A DNA stretch of 64,000 nt. Source: JAKFDI01 sp044508835. GTDB lineage: Bacteria > Pseudomonadota > Gammaproteobacteria > Burkholderiales > Burkholderiaceae_C. The translations under genes and the position numbers were made by a program. Below, in pieces: positions 26,870 through 35,164 of the stretch. The notes beneath the pieces are model-generated. The model was not told where the DNA came from and made no database searches. It worked only from the letters and a program-made list of their open reading frames with translations. The stretch covers positions 198,770 through 262,769 of the forward strand of contig JBIQHD010000003.1 of assembly GCA_044508835.1 (NCBI GenBank). The letters are read 5' to 3'. Position 1 is the first letter of the stretch. Every line of letters begins with the position of its first letter.

Positions 26870-27358
26870 TCAGATGGCAATGATGCTCCCCGGCCGTTCC
26901 TCCTGCGCCACGCGCCGGAGATAGGCCTGGAAGCTCGGGTCCTCGCCGCTCATCAGCATCGGCAAGGCGTTGAAGAAATCGTCGCGGCGGCACCACTCGC
27001 GCATGTAGTCGTCCCAGCTGTTCCAGCGCCGGCGCTCGGTCTCGCCCATCTCGGGCTTGTAGGCGACGAGGTAGGCGCGCTCGAACAGCGAGATCAGCAT
27101 GTCGAAGATCAACAGGCGCCGCTCGTTCTGCTCCGGCGTCGGGTTCGGCAGCGCGGCGGTGCTGCGCAGCTTCAGGTCGGCGTTGTCGAGCACGACCTTG
27201 AGGAAGTCGTTGTAGGCGTCGGAGAGCACCTGGTAGCCCTCCTCGTCCTCGTTCTCGCGCTCGTGGCGCTGCTCCCACAGGAACACGCCGATGGCGAACG
27301 GCAGGCCGATCACCGTGACGGCGTAGCTCGCGAGCTCCATCGCCTGGATGAAGCTCAT
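26870..27358 (-). CDS. unknown protein with one N-terminal membrane segment
   Basis: I do not recognise a family for this 162-residue protein. The N-terminus AVTVIGLPFAIGVFLWEQRHE is one hydrophobic segment followed by charged residues. The rest looks soluble and helical: a Glu/Asp-rich stretch, YNDFLKVVLDNADL, RLLIFDMLISLFERAYLV, WNSWDDYMREWCRR and FQAYLRRVAQEERPG. Trp and aromatic residues are numerous. Codon use looks like the neighbours, so it is probably a real gene of the same genome. It lies 30 bases upstream of the thiolase gene and may be its leader gene in the operon. Confidence 0.6.
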   Translation of the reverse strand: MSFIQAMELASYAVTVIGLPFAIGVFLWEQRHERENEDEEGYQVLSDAYNDFLKVVLDNADLKLRSTAALPNPTPEQNERRLLIFDMLISLFERAYLVAYKPEMGETERRRWNSWDDYMREWCRRDDFFNALPMLMSGEDPSFQAYLRRVAQEERPGSIIAI

Positions 27359-27435
27359 GACAACCCCTCGCCCGACGAGTACGTCGGACGGCCTTGCAGG
27401 CCGCGCCGGGCCAGGAGGCCCAGCTCTTCGCCAGG

Positions 27436-27462
27436 CGTGAACAGTCCACAGGACTGTTCACG
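27436..27462. repeat. perfect 12-bp inverted repeat (hairpin) in the aceK 3' region
   Basis: CGTGAACAGTCC (27436-27447) and GGACTGTTCACG (27451-27462) are exact reverse complements around ACA. The hairpin is in the 166-base gap between the aceK stop and the unknown gene at 26.9-27.4 kb. No T-run follows on either strand. It could end aceK transcription or be part of a dispersed element. Confidence 0.6.
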
Positions 27463-27524
27463 TCCGGGCTCAGCCCCCGAGGGGATGCGGGCCGGCTTGG
27501 GAGCGGCCCGGCGCTCGGCCCGCC

Positions 27525-29390
27525 TCATGCGCCGCGCGGCCGGCGCAGCGACGCGAAGCGCCGCGACGGCTCGTAGGGGAACACGTCGTGCACGTGCCCG
27601 GCGAGGATGCGCTCCTTGTGGCTCTGCCAGAAGGCCGCGTCGAGCAGGTCGGCGTGGTGCTTCATGAACACCTCGCGCACCGCGTCGTTGCCGAGCAGGA
27701 AGGGGCCGAAGGTCTCGGGGAACACGTCCTTGGGGCCGACGGGGTACCAGATCTCGCCCGACATCTCTTCCTCCTCGTTGCGCGGCTCGGGCACGCGGCG
27801 GAAGTTGCAGTCGGTGATGTACTCGATCTCGTCGTAGTCGTAGAACACGACCTTGGCGTTGCGCGTGACGCCGAAGTTCTTCCACAGCATGTCGCCGGGG
27901 AAGATGTTGGCCGCCACCAGGTCCTTGATGGCGTTGCCGTACTCGACGACCGCATGCTCCACCTGCGCCGGCGGCGCCTCCTGCAGGTAGATGTTCAGCG
28001 GGATCATGCGCCGCTCGATGTAGACGTGGCGGATGACGAGCTCGTCGCCGTCCTCCTCCACCAGGCTCGGGCAGAAGTGCTTCAGCTCGGCGACCAGCTC
28101 CTCCTCGAAGCGCCGGCGCGGGAAGGCCACGTTCGAGTACTCCAGCGTGTCGGCCATGCGGCCCACGCGGTCGTGCTGCTTGACCATCAGGTACTTGCGC
28201 TTGATGAGCTCGCGCGAGGTGTCCTTCTGCGGCGGGTAGAAGTCCTTGATGACCTTGAAGACGTAGGGGAACGAGGGCAGGTCGAACACCAGCATCACCA
28301 TGCCCTTGATGCCGGGCGCGATGCGGAAGAAGTCGCTCGAGTGCCGCAGGTGGTGCAGGAAGTCGCGGTAGAACAGGTTCTTGCCCTGCTTCTGCAGCCC
28401 GAGCGAGCTGTAGATCTCGTTCGCGGGCTTGCGCGGCATCAGCGAGCGCAGGAACTGCACGTAGGCCGACGGCACGTCCATGTTCACCATGAAGTAGGCG
28501 CGCGCGAAGCTGAAGACCATCTGCAGGTCGTCCTCGCTGAACAGCGCCGCGTCGATCTCCAGGCGGCCGGCCTCGTTGTAGACGATGGGCAGCGCGAACG
28601 GCGTCTCCTTGAAGCCGTTGATGATCTTGCCCACCGCGTAGGCGCCCTTGTTCCGGTAGAACAGCGACGACAGCACCTGCAGCTGGAAGTTGGCGCGCGG
28701 GCGGAAGTCGCCGAGCTGCGCGGCCACCGCCGCCACCACGTGGTGGATGTCGCGCCCGAGGTCTTCCCAGGGCGCGGCGAGCTGGAAGTTGTCGATGAGC
28801 CGCTGCCAGGTCTCGTGCATCGTCTCGCGCGTCGGGTAGTACACGCGGTAGGTCGGCAGCGCCGCCGGCTCGTCGTTCTCGATGTACTCGGTCGAGATGG
28901 CCGGCCGCACGAAGATGAAGTCGTTGTTGAAGTAGCTGCGGTGCAGGATCTTGGTCGTCACCGAGTTGAAGAAGGTCTCGGCGCACTCGGGCTGCAGGTG
29001 GTAGGTGAGCAGGCCGATGTAGTGCAGCTTGACCTGCTGCCACACCTCGGTGGTGAGCGCCGAGGCCTTGAACTCGGTCTGCAGCCGCTCGGCGGCCTCT
29101 TCCACGCGCTTGTCGTAGAACTCGATGCGCTCGCGCTGCGCATGCTGCTGGCCGTGCCACTCGGCGCGCTCGAAGCGCTCCTTGGCGTGCATGCTGGTCT
29201 CGCGGAACAGCGTGTAGTGGCGGTTGAAGCCGTCGAGCATGGCGCGGGCGATGTCGTAGGCGCGCGCGTCGGTGAGCCGCTGCGGGAACATCTGCCGCGC
29301 GATGGGCATCGGCGGCGCCGCGGCCTCGCCCGCCGCGCGCGCGGCGACCGGCCGCAGGCCGCTGTTCACGGGCACGCGCTCGCGGCTCAT
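27525..29390 (-). CDS. aceK: isocitrate dehydrogenase kinase/phosphatase
   Basis: Bifunctional enzyme that phosphorylates and reactivates isocitrate dehydrogenase, setting carbon flow between the TCA cycle and glyoxylate bypass. It has 621 residues, somewhat longer than the enterobacterial enzyme because of an N-terminal extension (~35 residues). Family-specific sequences seen include FNSVTTKILHRSYFNNDFIF, YYPTRETMHETWQRLI, VFSFARAYFMVNMDVPSAYV, KGMVMLVFDLPSFPYVFKVI (kinase ATP site), NIFPGDMLWKNFGVTRN and VVFYDYDEIEYITDCNFR (metal-binding Asp). Its start overlaps the carbonic anhydrase stop by one base. Unlike in enteric bacteria, no aceA or aceB lies beside it. Confidence 0.95.
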   Translation of the reverse strand: MSRERVPVNSGLRPVAARAAGEAAAPPMPIARQMFPQRLTDARAYDIARAMLDGFNRHYTLFRETSMHAKERFERAEWHGQQHAQRERIEFYDKRVEEAAERLQTEFKASALTTEVWQQVKLHYIGLLTYHLQPECAETFFNSVTTKILHRSYFNNDFIFVRPAISTEYIENDEPAALPTYRVYYPTRETMHETWQRLIDNFQLAAPWEDLGRDIHHVVAAVAAQLGDFRPRANFQLQVLSSLFYRNKGAYAVGKIINGFKETPFALPIVYNEAGRLEIDAALFSEDDLQMVFSFARAYFMVNMDVPSAYVQFLRSLMPRKPANEIYSSLGLQKQGKNLFYRDFLHHLRHSSDFFRIAPGIKGMVMLVFDLPSFPYVFKVIKDFYPPQKDTSRELIKRKYLMVKQHDRVGRMADTLEYSNVAFPRRRFEEELVAELKHFCPSLVEEDGDELVIRHVYIERRMIPLNIYLQEAPPAQVEHAVVEYGNAIKDLVAANIFPGDMLWKNFGVTRNAKVVFYDYDEIEYITDCNFRRVPEPRNEEEEMSGEIWYPVGPKDVFPETFGPFLLGNDAVREVFMKHHADLLDAAFWQSHKERILAGHVHDVFPYEPSRRFASLRRPRGA

Positions 29391-30055
29391 CAGCGCGCCG
29401 GGCTGTAGCGCTGCTTGAGCGCGCCGAGCGCGGTGCCGTAGGCGGCGCCCAGCTCCTCGGCGGCGGACACGCTCATCTTCATGTCCTGCAGCAGGCCGTT
29501 GTGCAGCCCGTACACCCAGCCGTGCACCACCAGGCGCTGGCCGCGCTGCCAGGCGTCCTGCGCCACGGTGGTGTGGCAGACGTTGCGCACCTGCTCCAGC
29601 ACGTTCAGCTCGACCAGCGCATCGGCGCGGCGGGACTCGTCCACGCCGTCGAGGAACACCTGGTGCAGGTTGCGCACGTCGCGCACGTGCTGCAGCCAGT
29701 TGTCGGCCAGGCCCAGCCGCGTGCCCTCGATCACGGCGCGCACGCCGCCGCAGCGCGAATGGCCCACCACCATGATGTGCCGCACCTGCAGCGCATCGAC
29801 GGCGAACTGGATCACCGACAGCGCGTTCAGGTCGGAATGCGTCACCACGTTGGCGACGTTGCGGTGCACGAACACGTCGCCGGGCAGCAGCCCGATCAGT
29901 TCGTTGGCCGGCACGCGGCTGTCGGCGCAGCCGATCCACAGGTACTGCGGCGACTGCTGCTCGAGCAGCTGGGTGAAGAAGCCGGGGATGCGCCGCTCGA
30001 TGTCAGCGGCCCAGCGCCGGTTGTTGTCGAAGAGTCTTTGGGGAGTGTCAGGCAT
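29390..30055 (-). CDS. can: beta-class carbonic anhydrase
   Basis: Zinc enzyme of 221 residues interconverting CO2 and bicarbonate in the cytoplasm. Zinc ligands are Cys43 (IGCADSRVPANE, with the Asp45-Arg47 dyad), His99 and Cys102 (VVGHSRCGGVRAV). LPGDVFVHRNVANVV and LVVHGWVYGLHNGLL are also typical. It resembles the E. coli Can type. It is translationally linked to aceK (one-base overlap). Bicarbonate made here would serve biotin carboxylases such as the methylcrotonyl-CoA carboxylase in this window, but that is general physiology, not evidence of a dedicated link. The isovaleryl-CoA dehydrogenase gene ends 32 bases upstream. Confidence 0.93.
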   Translation of the reverse strand: MPDTPQRLFDNNRRWAADIERRIPGFFTQLLEQQSPQYLWIGCADSRVPANELIGLLPGDVFVHRNVANVVTHSDLNALSVIQFAVDALQVRHIMVVGHSRCGGVRAVIEGTRLGLADNWLQHVRDVRNLHQVFLDGVDESRRADALVELNVLEQVRNVCHTTVAQDAWQRGQRLVVHGWVYGLHNGLLQDMKMSVSAAEELGAAYGTALGALKQRYSPAR

Positions 30056-30087
30056 GGGGGTATTTTCTCAGCGGGCGGCGGCGCCCC

Positions 30088-31287
30088 TCACATCGTCTCG
30101 GCGAAGAGCTCGCGCCCGATCAGCATGCGGCGGATCTCGCTCGTGCCGGCGCCGATCTCGTAGAGCTTGGCGTCGCGCCACAGCCGCCCGAGCGGGTAGT
30201 CGTTGATGTAGCCGTTGCCGCCGAAGACCTGGATGCCCTCGCCCGCCATCCAGGTGGCCTTCTCGGCGCACCACAGGATGACGCTCGCGCAGTCCTTGCG
30301 CACCTGGCGCACGTGCTCGGCGCCCAGCTGGTCGAGGTTCTTGCCCACCGTGTAGCAGAAGGCGCGGGCGGCCTGCAGCACGGTGTACATGTCGGCCACC
30401 TTGCCCTGGATGAGCTGGAACTCGCCGATGCTCTGGCCGAACTGCTTGCGGTCGTGGATGTAGGGCACGACGTTGTCCATCACCGCCTGCATGATGCCGA
30501 TCGGCCCCGCCGCCAGCACCGCGCGCTCGTAGTCGAGCCCGCTCATCAGCACCTTGGCGCCGCCGTTCACCGTGCCGAGCACGTTCCCGGCCGGCACCTC
30601 CACGTTCTCGAACACCAGCTCGCCGGTGTGCGAGCCGCGCATGCCCAGCTTGTCGAGCTTCTGCGCGATGGAAAAGCCCTTCATGCCCTTCTCGACCAGG
30701 AAGGCCGTGACGCCGCGCGCGCCGAGTTCCGGCTCGGTCTTGGCGTAGACGACGAGCGTGTCGGCGTCCGGCCCGTTGGTGATCCAGAACTTGCTGCCGT
30801 TGAGCAGGTAGAAGCCGCCTCCCGCGGAGCTTGGGTCCTTCCACTCGGCCTTGAGCTTCATGGAGATGACGTCCGAGCCCGCGCCCGGCTCGCTCATCGC
30901 CAGCGCCCCCACGTGCTCGCCGCTGATGAGCTTGGGCAGGTACTTCTGCTTCTGCGCCTCGCTGCCGTTGCGCTTGATCTGGTTGACGCACAGGTTGCTG
31001 TGCGCGCCGTAGGACAGGCCGACGCTGGCCGACGCGCGGCTGATCTCCTCCATGGCGATCATGTGCGCGAGGTAGCCCATGTTCGCGCCGCCGTAGGCCT
31101 CGGGCACGGTGATGCCCAGCACGCCGAGCTCGCCCATCTTGCGCCACAGGTCCATGGGGAACTGGTCGCTCGCGTCGATCTCGGCCGCGCGCGGGGCGAT
31201 CTCGGCCTTGGCGAAGGCGCGCACCGCGTCGCGCAGGGCGTCGATGTCGCCGCCGAGCTGGAAGTCGAGGCCGGGAAGTGTGCTCAT
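30088..31287 (-). CDS. liuA: isovaleryl-CoA dehydrogenase
   Basis: FAD enzyme (399 residues) oxidising isovaleryl-CoA to 3-methylcrotonyl-CoA, the step before methylcrotonyl-CoA carboxylase. Motifs specific to this group are VPEAYGGANMGYLAHMIAME, LSYGAHSNLCVNQIKRNGSE, GALAMSEPGAGSDVISMKLK, WITNGPDADTLVVYAKTEP and GSHTGELVFENVEVPAGNVL. The catalytic Glu is expected in helix G near GLDYERAVLA. The end GAGTSEIRRMLIGRELF is typical. The ribosome-binding site AGGAGA precedes the ATG. A perfect LiuR-type palindrome lies 38 bases upstream. The carboxylase operon is 12 kb away, so the pathway is split into two transcription units here. Confidence 0.95.
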   Translation of the reverse strand: MSTLPGLDFQLGGDIDALRDAVRAFAKAEIAPRAAEIDASDQFPMDLWRKMGELGVLGITVPEAYGGANMGYLAHMIAMEEISRASASVGLSYGAHSNLCVNQIKRNGSEAQKQKYLPKLISGEHVGALAMSEPGAGSDVISMKLKAEWKDPSSAGGGFYLLNGSKFWITNGPDADTLVVYAKTEPELGARGVTAFLVEKGMKGFSIAQKLDKLGMRGSHTGELVFENVEVPAGNVLGTVNGGAKVLMSGLDYERAVLAAGPIGIMQAVMDNVVPYIHDRKQFGQSIGEFQLIQGKVADMYTVLQAARAFCYTVGKNLDQLGAEHVRQVRKDCASVILWCAEKATWMAGEGIQVFGGNGYINDYPLGRLWRDAKLYEIGAGTSEIRRMLIGRELFAETM

Positions 31288-31325
31288 GGGGGGGTCTCCT
31301 GCGTGGGCGGCCGGGCGCGGGCCGA

Positions 31326-31343
31326 ATTGACGTATACGTCAAT
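31326..31343 (-). promoter_or_regulatory. predicted LiuR-type operator of isovaleryl-CoA dehydrogenase
   Basis: ATTGACGTATACGTCAAT is a perfect 18-base palindrome. It lies 38 bases upstream of the liuA start and 45 bases before the divergent DUF488 gene. A TAAGAT sequence on the liuA strand overlaps its upstream edge and may be the -10 box. The same core occurs before liuB and icmF. The MerR gene 0.4 kb away is the likely regulator. Confidence 0.82.
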
Positions 31344-31388
31344 CTTAGGCGACCGACGGGGTCAAGCCATCCGGCGCATCATCGCGCC

Positions 31389-31751
31389 ATGCACGTTCCC
31401 GCCAGCCACCTGCAGATCAAGCGCGCCTACGCCCCGCCCGAACCCGGCGACGGCACGCGCGTGCTGGTCGACCGGCTGTGGCCGCGCGGCGTGAAGAAGG
31501 CCGACGCGGCGGTGGACCACTGGCTGAAGGAGATCGCGCCCAGCAAGGCGCTGCGCGAATGGTTCGCGCACGACCCGGCGCGCTGGGACGAATTCCGCGA
31601 GCGCTATGCGAAGGAGCTGGATGACCGGCCCGAACTGCTGACGCAGCTGCGCGAGCTGGCGCGCGCCGGCACCGTCACCCTCGTCTACGCGGCGCACGAC
31701 GAGGCGCACAACAACGCCGTCGCGCTGCGCGAGCGGCTGCTGGGCCGATGA
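31389..31751 (+). CDS. DUF488-family protein
   Basis: A 120-residue protein with the DUF488 pattern. IKRAYAPPEPGDGTRVLVDR leads into LWPRGVKKADAAVDHWLKEI, then APSKALREWFAHDPARWDEF and the end TLVYAAHDEAHNNAVALRER. The conserved Arg and Trp residues match the family. Its function is unknown. The ATG at 31389 lies 102 bases from the divergent liuA start, and the palindrome between them might affect both. Its 3' end is 3 bases from the convergent regulator gene. Confidence 0.82.
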   Translation: MHVPASHLQIKRAYAPPEPGDGTRVLVDRLWPRGVKKADAAVDHWLKEIAPSKALREWFAHDPARWDEFRERYAKELDDRPELLTQLRELARAGTVTLVYAAHDEAHNNAVALRERLLGR

Positions 31752-31754
31752 CGC

Positions 31755-32186
31755 CTACTTGGCGCGCCGCGCGCGGGCGGCGTTCAGCAGCCGCAGCGCT
31801 TCCTTCTCGTGGGCGCGCACCTCGTCGAGCGTGGCATGCAGGTCGGTGAACTGCTGCTCGAGCTGCGCGCGGTGCGCGGCCAGCACCTCCAGGAACTTGC
31901 GCAGCTGCGCCTGCGTGTCGCGCGGCGATTCGTACATGTCCACCAACTCCTTCACCTCGGCGAGCGTAAGGCCCAGGCGCTTGCCGCGCAGCGTGAGCTT
32001 GAGCCGGGTGCGGTCGCGCGGGGTGTAGATGCGGCTGCGCCCGCGGCGCTGCGGGGTGAGCAGGCCGCAGTCCTCGTAGAAGCGGATCGCGCGCGTGGTG
32101 AGGTCGAACTCGCGCGCCAATTCACCGATGGTGTAGGTCGCGCCGGCCGCGGGAGGCGACACGGAGGCGACAGCGGCGGCAGGCAT
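31755..32186 (-). CDS. liuR: MerR-family regulator, LiuR-type (branched-chain amino acid degradation)
   Basis: A 143-residue regulator. The MerR winged helix reads YTIGELAREFDLTTRAIRFY, EDCGLLTPQRRGRSRIYTPR and DRTRLKLTLRGKRLGLTLAEV. A dimerising coiled-coil of ~60 residues follows. There is no cysteine cluster as in metal-sensing MerR proteins, which fits an acyl-CoA or other organic effector. The first ~16 residues are Ala/Pro-rich and may be a mis-set start. The gene sits beside isovaleryl-CoA dehydrogenase, whose promoter carries the palindrome shared with liuB and icmF. LiuR assignment rests on this context and on the known LiuR role in proteobacteria. No copy of the palindrome was found before this gene itself. 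Confidence 0.82.
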   Translation of the reverse strand: MPAAAVASVSPPAAGATYTIGELAREFDLTTRAIRFYEDCGLLTPQRRGRSRIYTPRDRTRLKLTLRGKRLGLTLAEVKELVDMYESPRDTQAQLRKFLEVLAAHRAQLEQQFTDLHATLDEVRAHEKEALRLLNAARARRAK

Positions 32187-32254
32187 GGGAACGTAGACTG
32201 AAATGGCGTAGGACCGTCACCGCAAAGTGTACGGTGCACGGTCAAAGGATTTCC

Positions 32255-33322
32255 ATGAACGAACTCGAACACCAGCTCGACTACCCGCTGGGCGACACCC
32301 TGCCGCCGCTGGGCACCACGATCGAACTGGCGCCGGGCGTGCGGTGGCTGCGCATGGTGCTGCCCTTCGCGCTCGACCACATCAACCTGTGGCTGCTGCG
32401 CGACCGCATCGGCGGCCGCGAGGGCTGGAGCATCGTCGACTGCGGCATCTCGAGCGACACCACGCGCGCCGCGTGGGAGCAGGTGTTCGCGAACGAGCTC
32501 GGCGGCCTGCCGGTGCTGCGCGTCATCGTCACGCACATGCACCCCGACCACGTGGGCCTGGCCGACTGGCTGACGAAGCGCTGGTCCACCGACGCGCACG
32601 AATGCCGCCTGTGGATGAGCGCCACCGACTTCAACGCCGCGCGCACCGCCTGCGCGCCCGGCGCCAAGGCGGCCGTGCTCACGCCGCAGTTCGCGCAGGC
32701 GCACGGCATCACCGACCAGGAGGCGATCGAGAAGCTGAAGGCCCGCGGCAGCCACTTCGCGAGCCTGGTGCCCGCCATGCCCGAGCGCTTCGCCCGCCTG
32801 CTCGGCGGCGACGTGCTGCGCATCGGCGACCACGACTGGACCTGCCACGCCGGCTACGGCCACGCGCCCGAGCACATGTCGCTGCACTGCCCGGCCCTGG
32901 GCGTGCTGATCTCCGGCGACATGGTGCTGCCGCGCATCTCCACCAACGTGGGCGTGAACGACACCGAGCCCGAGGGCAACCCGCTGCGGCGCTACCTCGC
33001 CTCGATCGAGCGCATGCGCGCCCTGCCCGCCGACACGCTGGTGCTGCCCTCGCACGGCCGGCCCTTCCGCGGCCTGCACACGCGCATCGACCAGCTGAAG
33101 GCGCACCACGACGAGCGCTTCGCCGAGGTGATGCACGCCTGCGCCGAGGCGCCGCAGAGCGCGGCCGACCTGCTCTCCGTGCTGTTCAAGCGCAAGCTCG
33201 ACCTGCACCAGACCACCTTCGCGATGGGCGAATCGATCGCCCACCTGAACGCGCTGTGGCTGGACGGGCGGCTGACCCGCGCGGTCGACGCCCAGGGCGT
33301 CTACCGCTTCTCGCCCGCCTGA
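32255..33322 (+). CDS. metallo-beta-lactamase-fold hydrolase
   Basis: A 355-residue MBL-fold enzyme. The metal-site motif is VTHMHPDHVGLADWLTKR (HxHxDH). The later His and Asp ligands are in CHAGYGHAPEHMSLHCP and VLISGDMVLPRIS, and PSHGRPF supplies the last His. The substrate is unknown; genes of this group often neighbour liuR and acyl-CoA genes, so a thioester or lactone substrate is plausible. An AAAGGA ribosome-binding site supports the ATG at 32255. It is divergent from liuR, 68 bases apart, so the two may share a control region. Confidence 0.85.
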   Translation: MNELEHQLDYPLGDTLPPLGTTIELAPGVRWLRMVLPFALDHINLWLLRDRIGGREGWSIVDCGISSDTTRAAWEQVFANELGGLPVLRVIVTHMHPDHVGLADWLTKRWSTDAHECRLWMSATDFNAARTACAPGAKAAVLTPQFAQAHGITDQEAIEKLKARGSHFASLVPAMPERFARLLGGDVLRIGDHDWTCHAGYGHAPEHMSLHCPALGVLISGDMVLPRISTNVGVNDTEPEGNPLRRYLASIERMRALPADTLVLPSHGRPFRGLHTRIDQLKAHHDERFAEVMHACAEAPQSAADLLSVLFKRKLDLHQTTFAMGESIAHLNALWLDGRLTRAVDAQGVYRFSPA

Positions 33323-33328
33323 GGCGCG

Positions 33329-34126
33329 TCAGGCCGCCTCGCGCGAGAACAGCACCAGCGGCTGCCCCGGCGCCTCGGGGTGGTCCATCACGCGTGCCGG
33401 CAGGCCGTAGACCGCCTGCAGGTTCGCCGGCGTGAGCACCTTCGCCGGCGCGCCCTGCGCCACCTCGCGCCCCTGCGCCAGCAGCAGCAGCCGGTCGCAC
33501 CAGGCGGCGGCGAGGTTGACGTCGTGCAGCACCACCAGCACGGCGACGCCCGCCTCCCGCGCCAGCGCGGACACCGCCCGCAGCAGCGCGATCTGGTGGC
33601 GCGGGTCGAGGCTGGCGGTGGGCTCGTCGAGGAAGAGCACGCGGTACTCGCCCTCCGGGCGGCCCGCCAGCAGTTGCACCAGCGTGCGCGCGAACTGCAC
33701 GCGCTGCTGCTCGCCGCCCGACAGCGTGCCGTAGCGGCGGTCGATCAGGCCCTGTACGTCGGCCAGCGCGAGCGCGCGCTCGACCAGCGCGTCCAGCGAC
33801 GCCGGCGTCAATTCCGGAAACGGGTAGCCGCCCATCTCGACCACCGTGCGCACGCCGAGCTCGAAGGCGAGCGAGGGCGACTGCGGCAGCACCGCGCGGC
33901 GGCGCGCCAGCGCCGGCGAGGTCCACCGGTGCAGCGGCCGGCCGTCCAGGCTGACGCCGCCCGCGGCGGCGCGCAGCTCGCCGGCCAGCGTGGCGAGCAG
34001 CGAGGTCTTGCCCGCGCCGTTGGCGCCGAGCACGCCCAGCACCTCGCCCGCGGGCAATGCGAGCGAGACGTCCGACAGCACGGTGCGCCCGCCGCGCGCG
34101 CAGCCCAGGCGATCGGCGGCGAGCAT
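33329..34126 (-). CDS. hmuV: haem ABC transporter ATP-binding protein
   Basis: Cytoplasmic ATPase (265 residues) driving haem import through HmuU. Walker A is GANGAGKTSLLATLAGE, the signature is TLSGGEQQRVQFARTLVQLL and Walker B is VLFLDEPTASLDPRHQ. The DVNLAAAWCDRLLLL switch region and VYGLPARVM end fit the HmuV/FecE group. The start at 34126 overlaps the permease stop by one base. It is the last gene of the haem operon. Confidence 0.93.
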   Translation of the reverse strand: MLAADRLGCARGGRTVLSDVSLALPAGEVLGVLGANGAGKTSLLATLAGELRAAAGGVSLDGRPLHRWTSPALARRRAVLPQSPSLAFELGVRTVVEMGGYPFPELTPASLDALVERALALADVQGLIDRRYGTLSGGEQQRVQFARTLVQLLAGRPEGEYRVLFLDEPTASLDPRHQIALLRAVSALAREAGVAVLVVLHDVNLAAAWCDRLLLLAQGREVAQGAPAKVLTPANLQAVYGLPARVMDHPEAPGQPLVLFSREAA

Positions 34127-35163
34127 CAGCGCGTGCCCCGCCGCGCCAGCAGCCACAGCAGGAACGGCCCGCCGACCAGGCTGGTGACGATGCCGATGGG
34201 CAGCTCGGCCGGGATCACCACCAGGCGCGCCAGCCAGTCGGCCAGCGTCAGCGCGATGGCGCCGCCCACCACGGTGAGGGGCAGCAGCCAGCGGTGGTCG
34301 GCGCCCATCGTCAGGCGCACGAGATGGGGCACGACCAGGCCGACGAAGACGATGGTGCCGCTCACCGCCACCAGCGGCCCGACCAGCAGCGCGCTCAGCA
34401 CGATCAGCCGCCGGCGCAGCGGCTCGAGCGCATAGCCCAGGTGCAGCGCCTCGCGCTCGCCCAGCAGCAGCGCGTTCATCGCGCGCCAGTCGCGCAGCAG
34501 CAGCGCGCACATCAGCGCCACCCACGGCGAGATCCACGCCAGCATCTCCCAGCTCGCGCCGGCGAGGCTGCCCATGTTCCAGAAGGTCAGCGTGCGCAGC
34601 TGGGTGTCGTTGGCCTGGGTCGTGAACAGGCCGATCAGGCTGGCGCAGACCGCGTTGATCGCGATGCCGGCCAGCAGCACGCCGGCCACGCCGGGCTGGT
34701 GGCGGCCGAGGCGGTACGCGAGCAGGGTGGCGAGCAGGCTGCCGACGAAGGCGGCCGGCGCGATGGCCCACAGCCCCCCGGCGTTCAGCACGATGGCCGC
34801 CACCGCGCCCAGCGCGCCGCCGAGCGAGATGCCGATCAGCCCCGGCTCGGCCAGCGGGTTGCGGAACAGCGCCTGCATCGCCGCGCCCGAGACCGCCAGG
34901 CCCGCGCCCACCACGATGGCGAACGCCAGGCGCGGCAGCCGCACTTCGAGCAGCACGTTGCGCCACAGCGCCTCCTCGCCGCCGGCCGGCGGCGCGAACA
35001 GCAGCGCCGGGATGCGCGCCATCGGGATCGAGACGGCGCCGCTGGACGCCGAGGCCAGCGCCAGCACGAGCAGCGCGAGCGCGAGCCCCGCCAGCACACG
35101 GGCGGGCGTGAGGCGCGGGCGCAGGCTGCCGGTCGCCGCCCGGATCAGCGGAGCCGCCGGCAT
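34126..35163 (-). CDS. hmuU: haem ABC transporter permease (FecCD family)
   Basis: Inner membrane permease of 345 residues with about ten hydrophobic helices. Typical FecCD motifs are RLPRLAFAIVVGAGLAVSGA, MQALFRNPLAEPGLIGISLG, AALVLNAGGLW-like helices and IVFVGLVVPHLVRLTMGADH near the end, where the ATPase-coupling loop lies. The homodimer should carry haem released by HmuT into the cytoplasm. It starts one base before the hmuT stop region and overlaps hmuV by one base. Confidence 0.92.
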   Translation of the reverse strand: MPAAPLIRAATGSLRPRLTPARVLAGLALALLVLALASASSGAVSIPMARIPALLFAPPAGGEEALWRNVLLEVRLPRLAFAIVVGAGLAVSGAAMQALFRNPLAEPGLIGISLGGALGAVAAIVLNAGGLWAIAPAAFVGSLLATLLAYRLGRHQPGVAGVLLAGIAINAVCASLIGLFTTQANDTQLRTLTFWNMGSLAGASWEMLAWISPWVALMCALLLRDWRAMNALLLGEREALHLGYALEPLRRRLIVLSALLVGPLVAVSGTIVFVGLVVPHLVRLTMGADHRWLLPLTVVGGAIALTLADWLARLVVIPAELPIGIVTSLVGGPFLLWLLARRGTR

Positions 35164-35164
35164 G

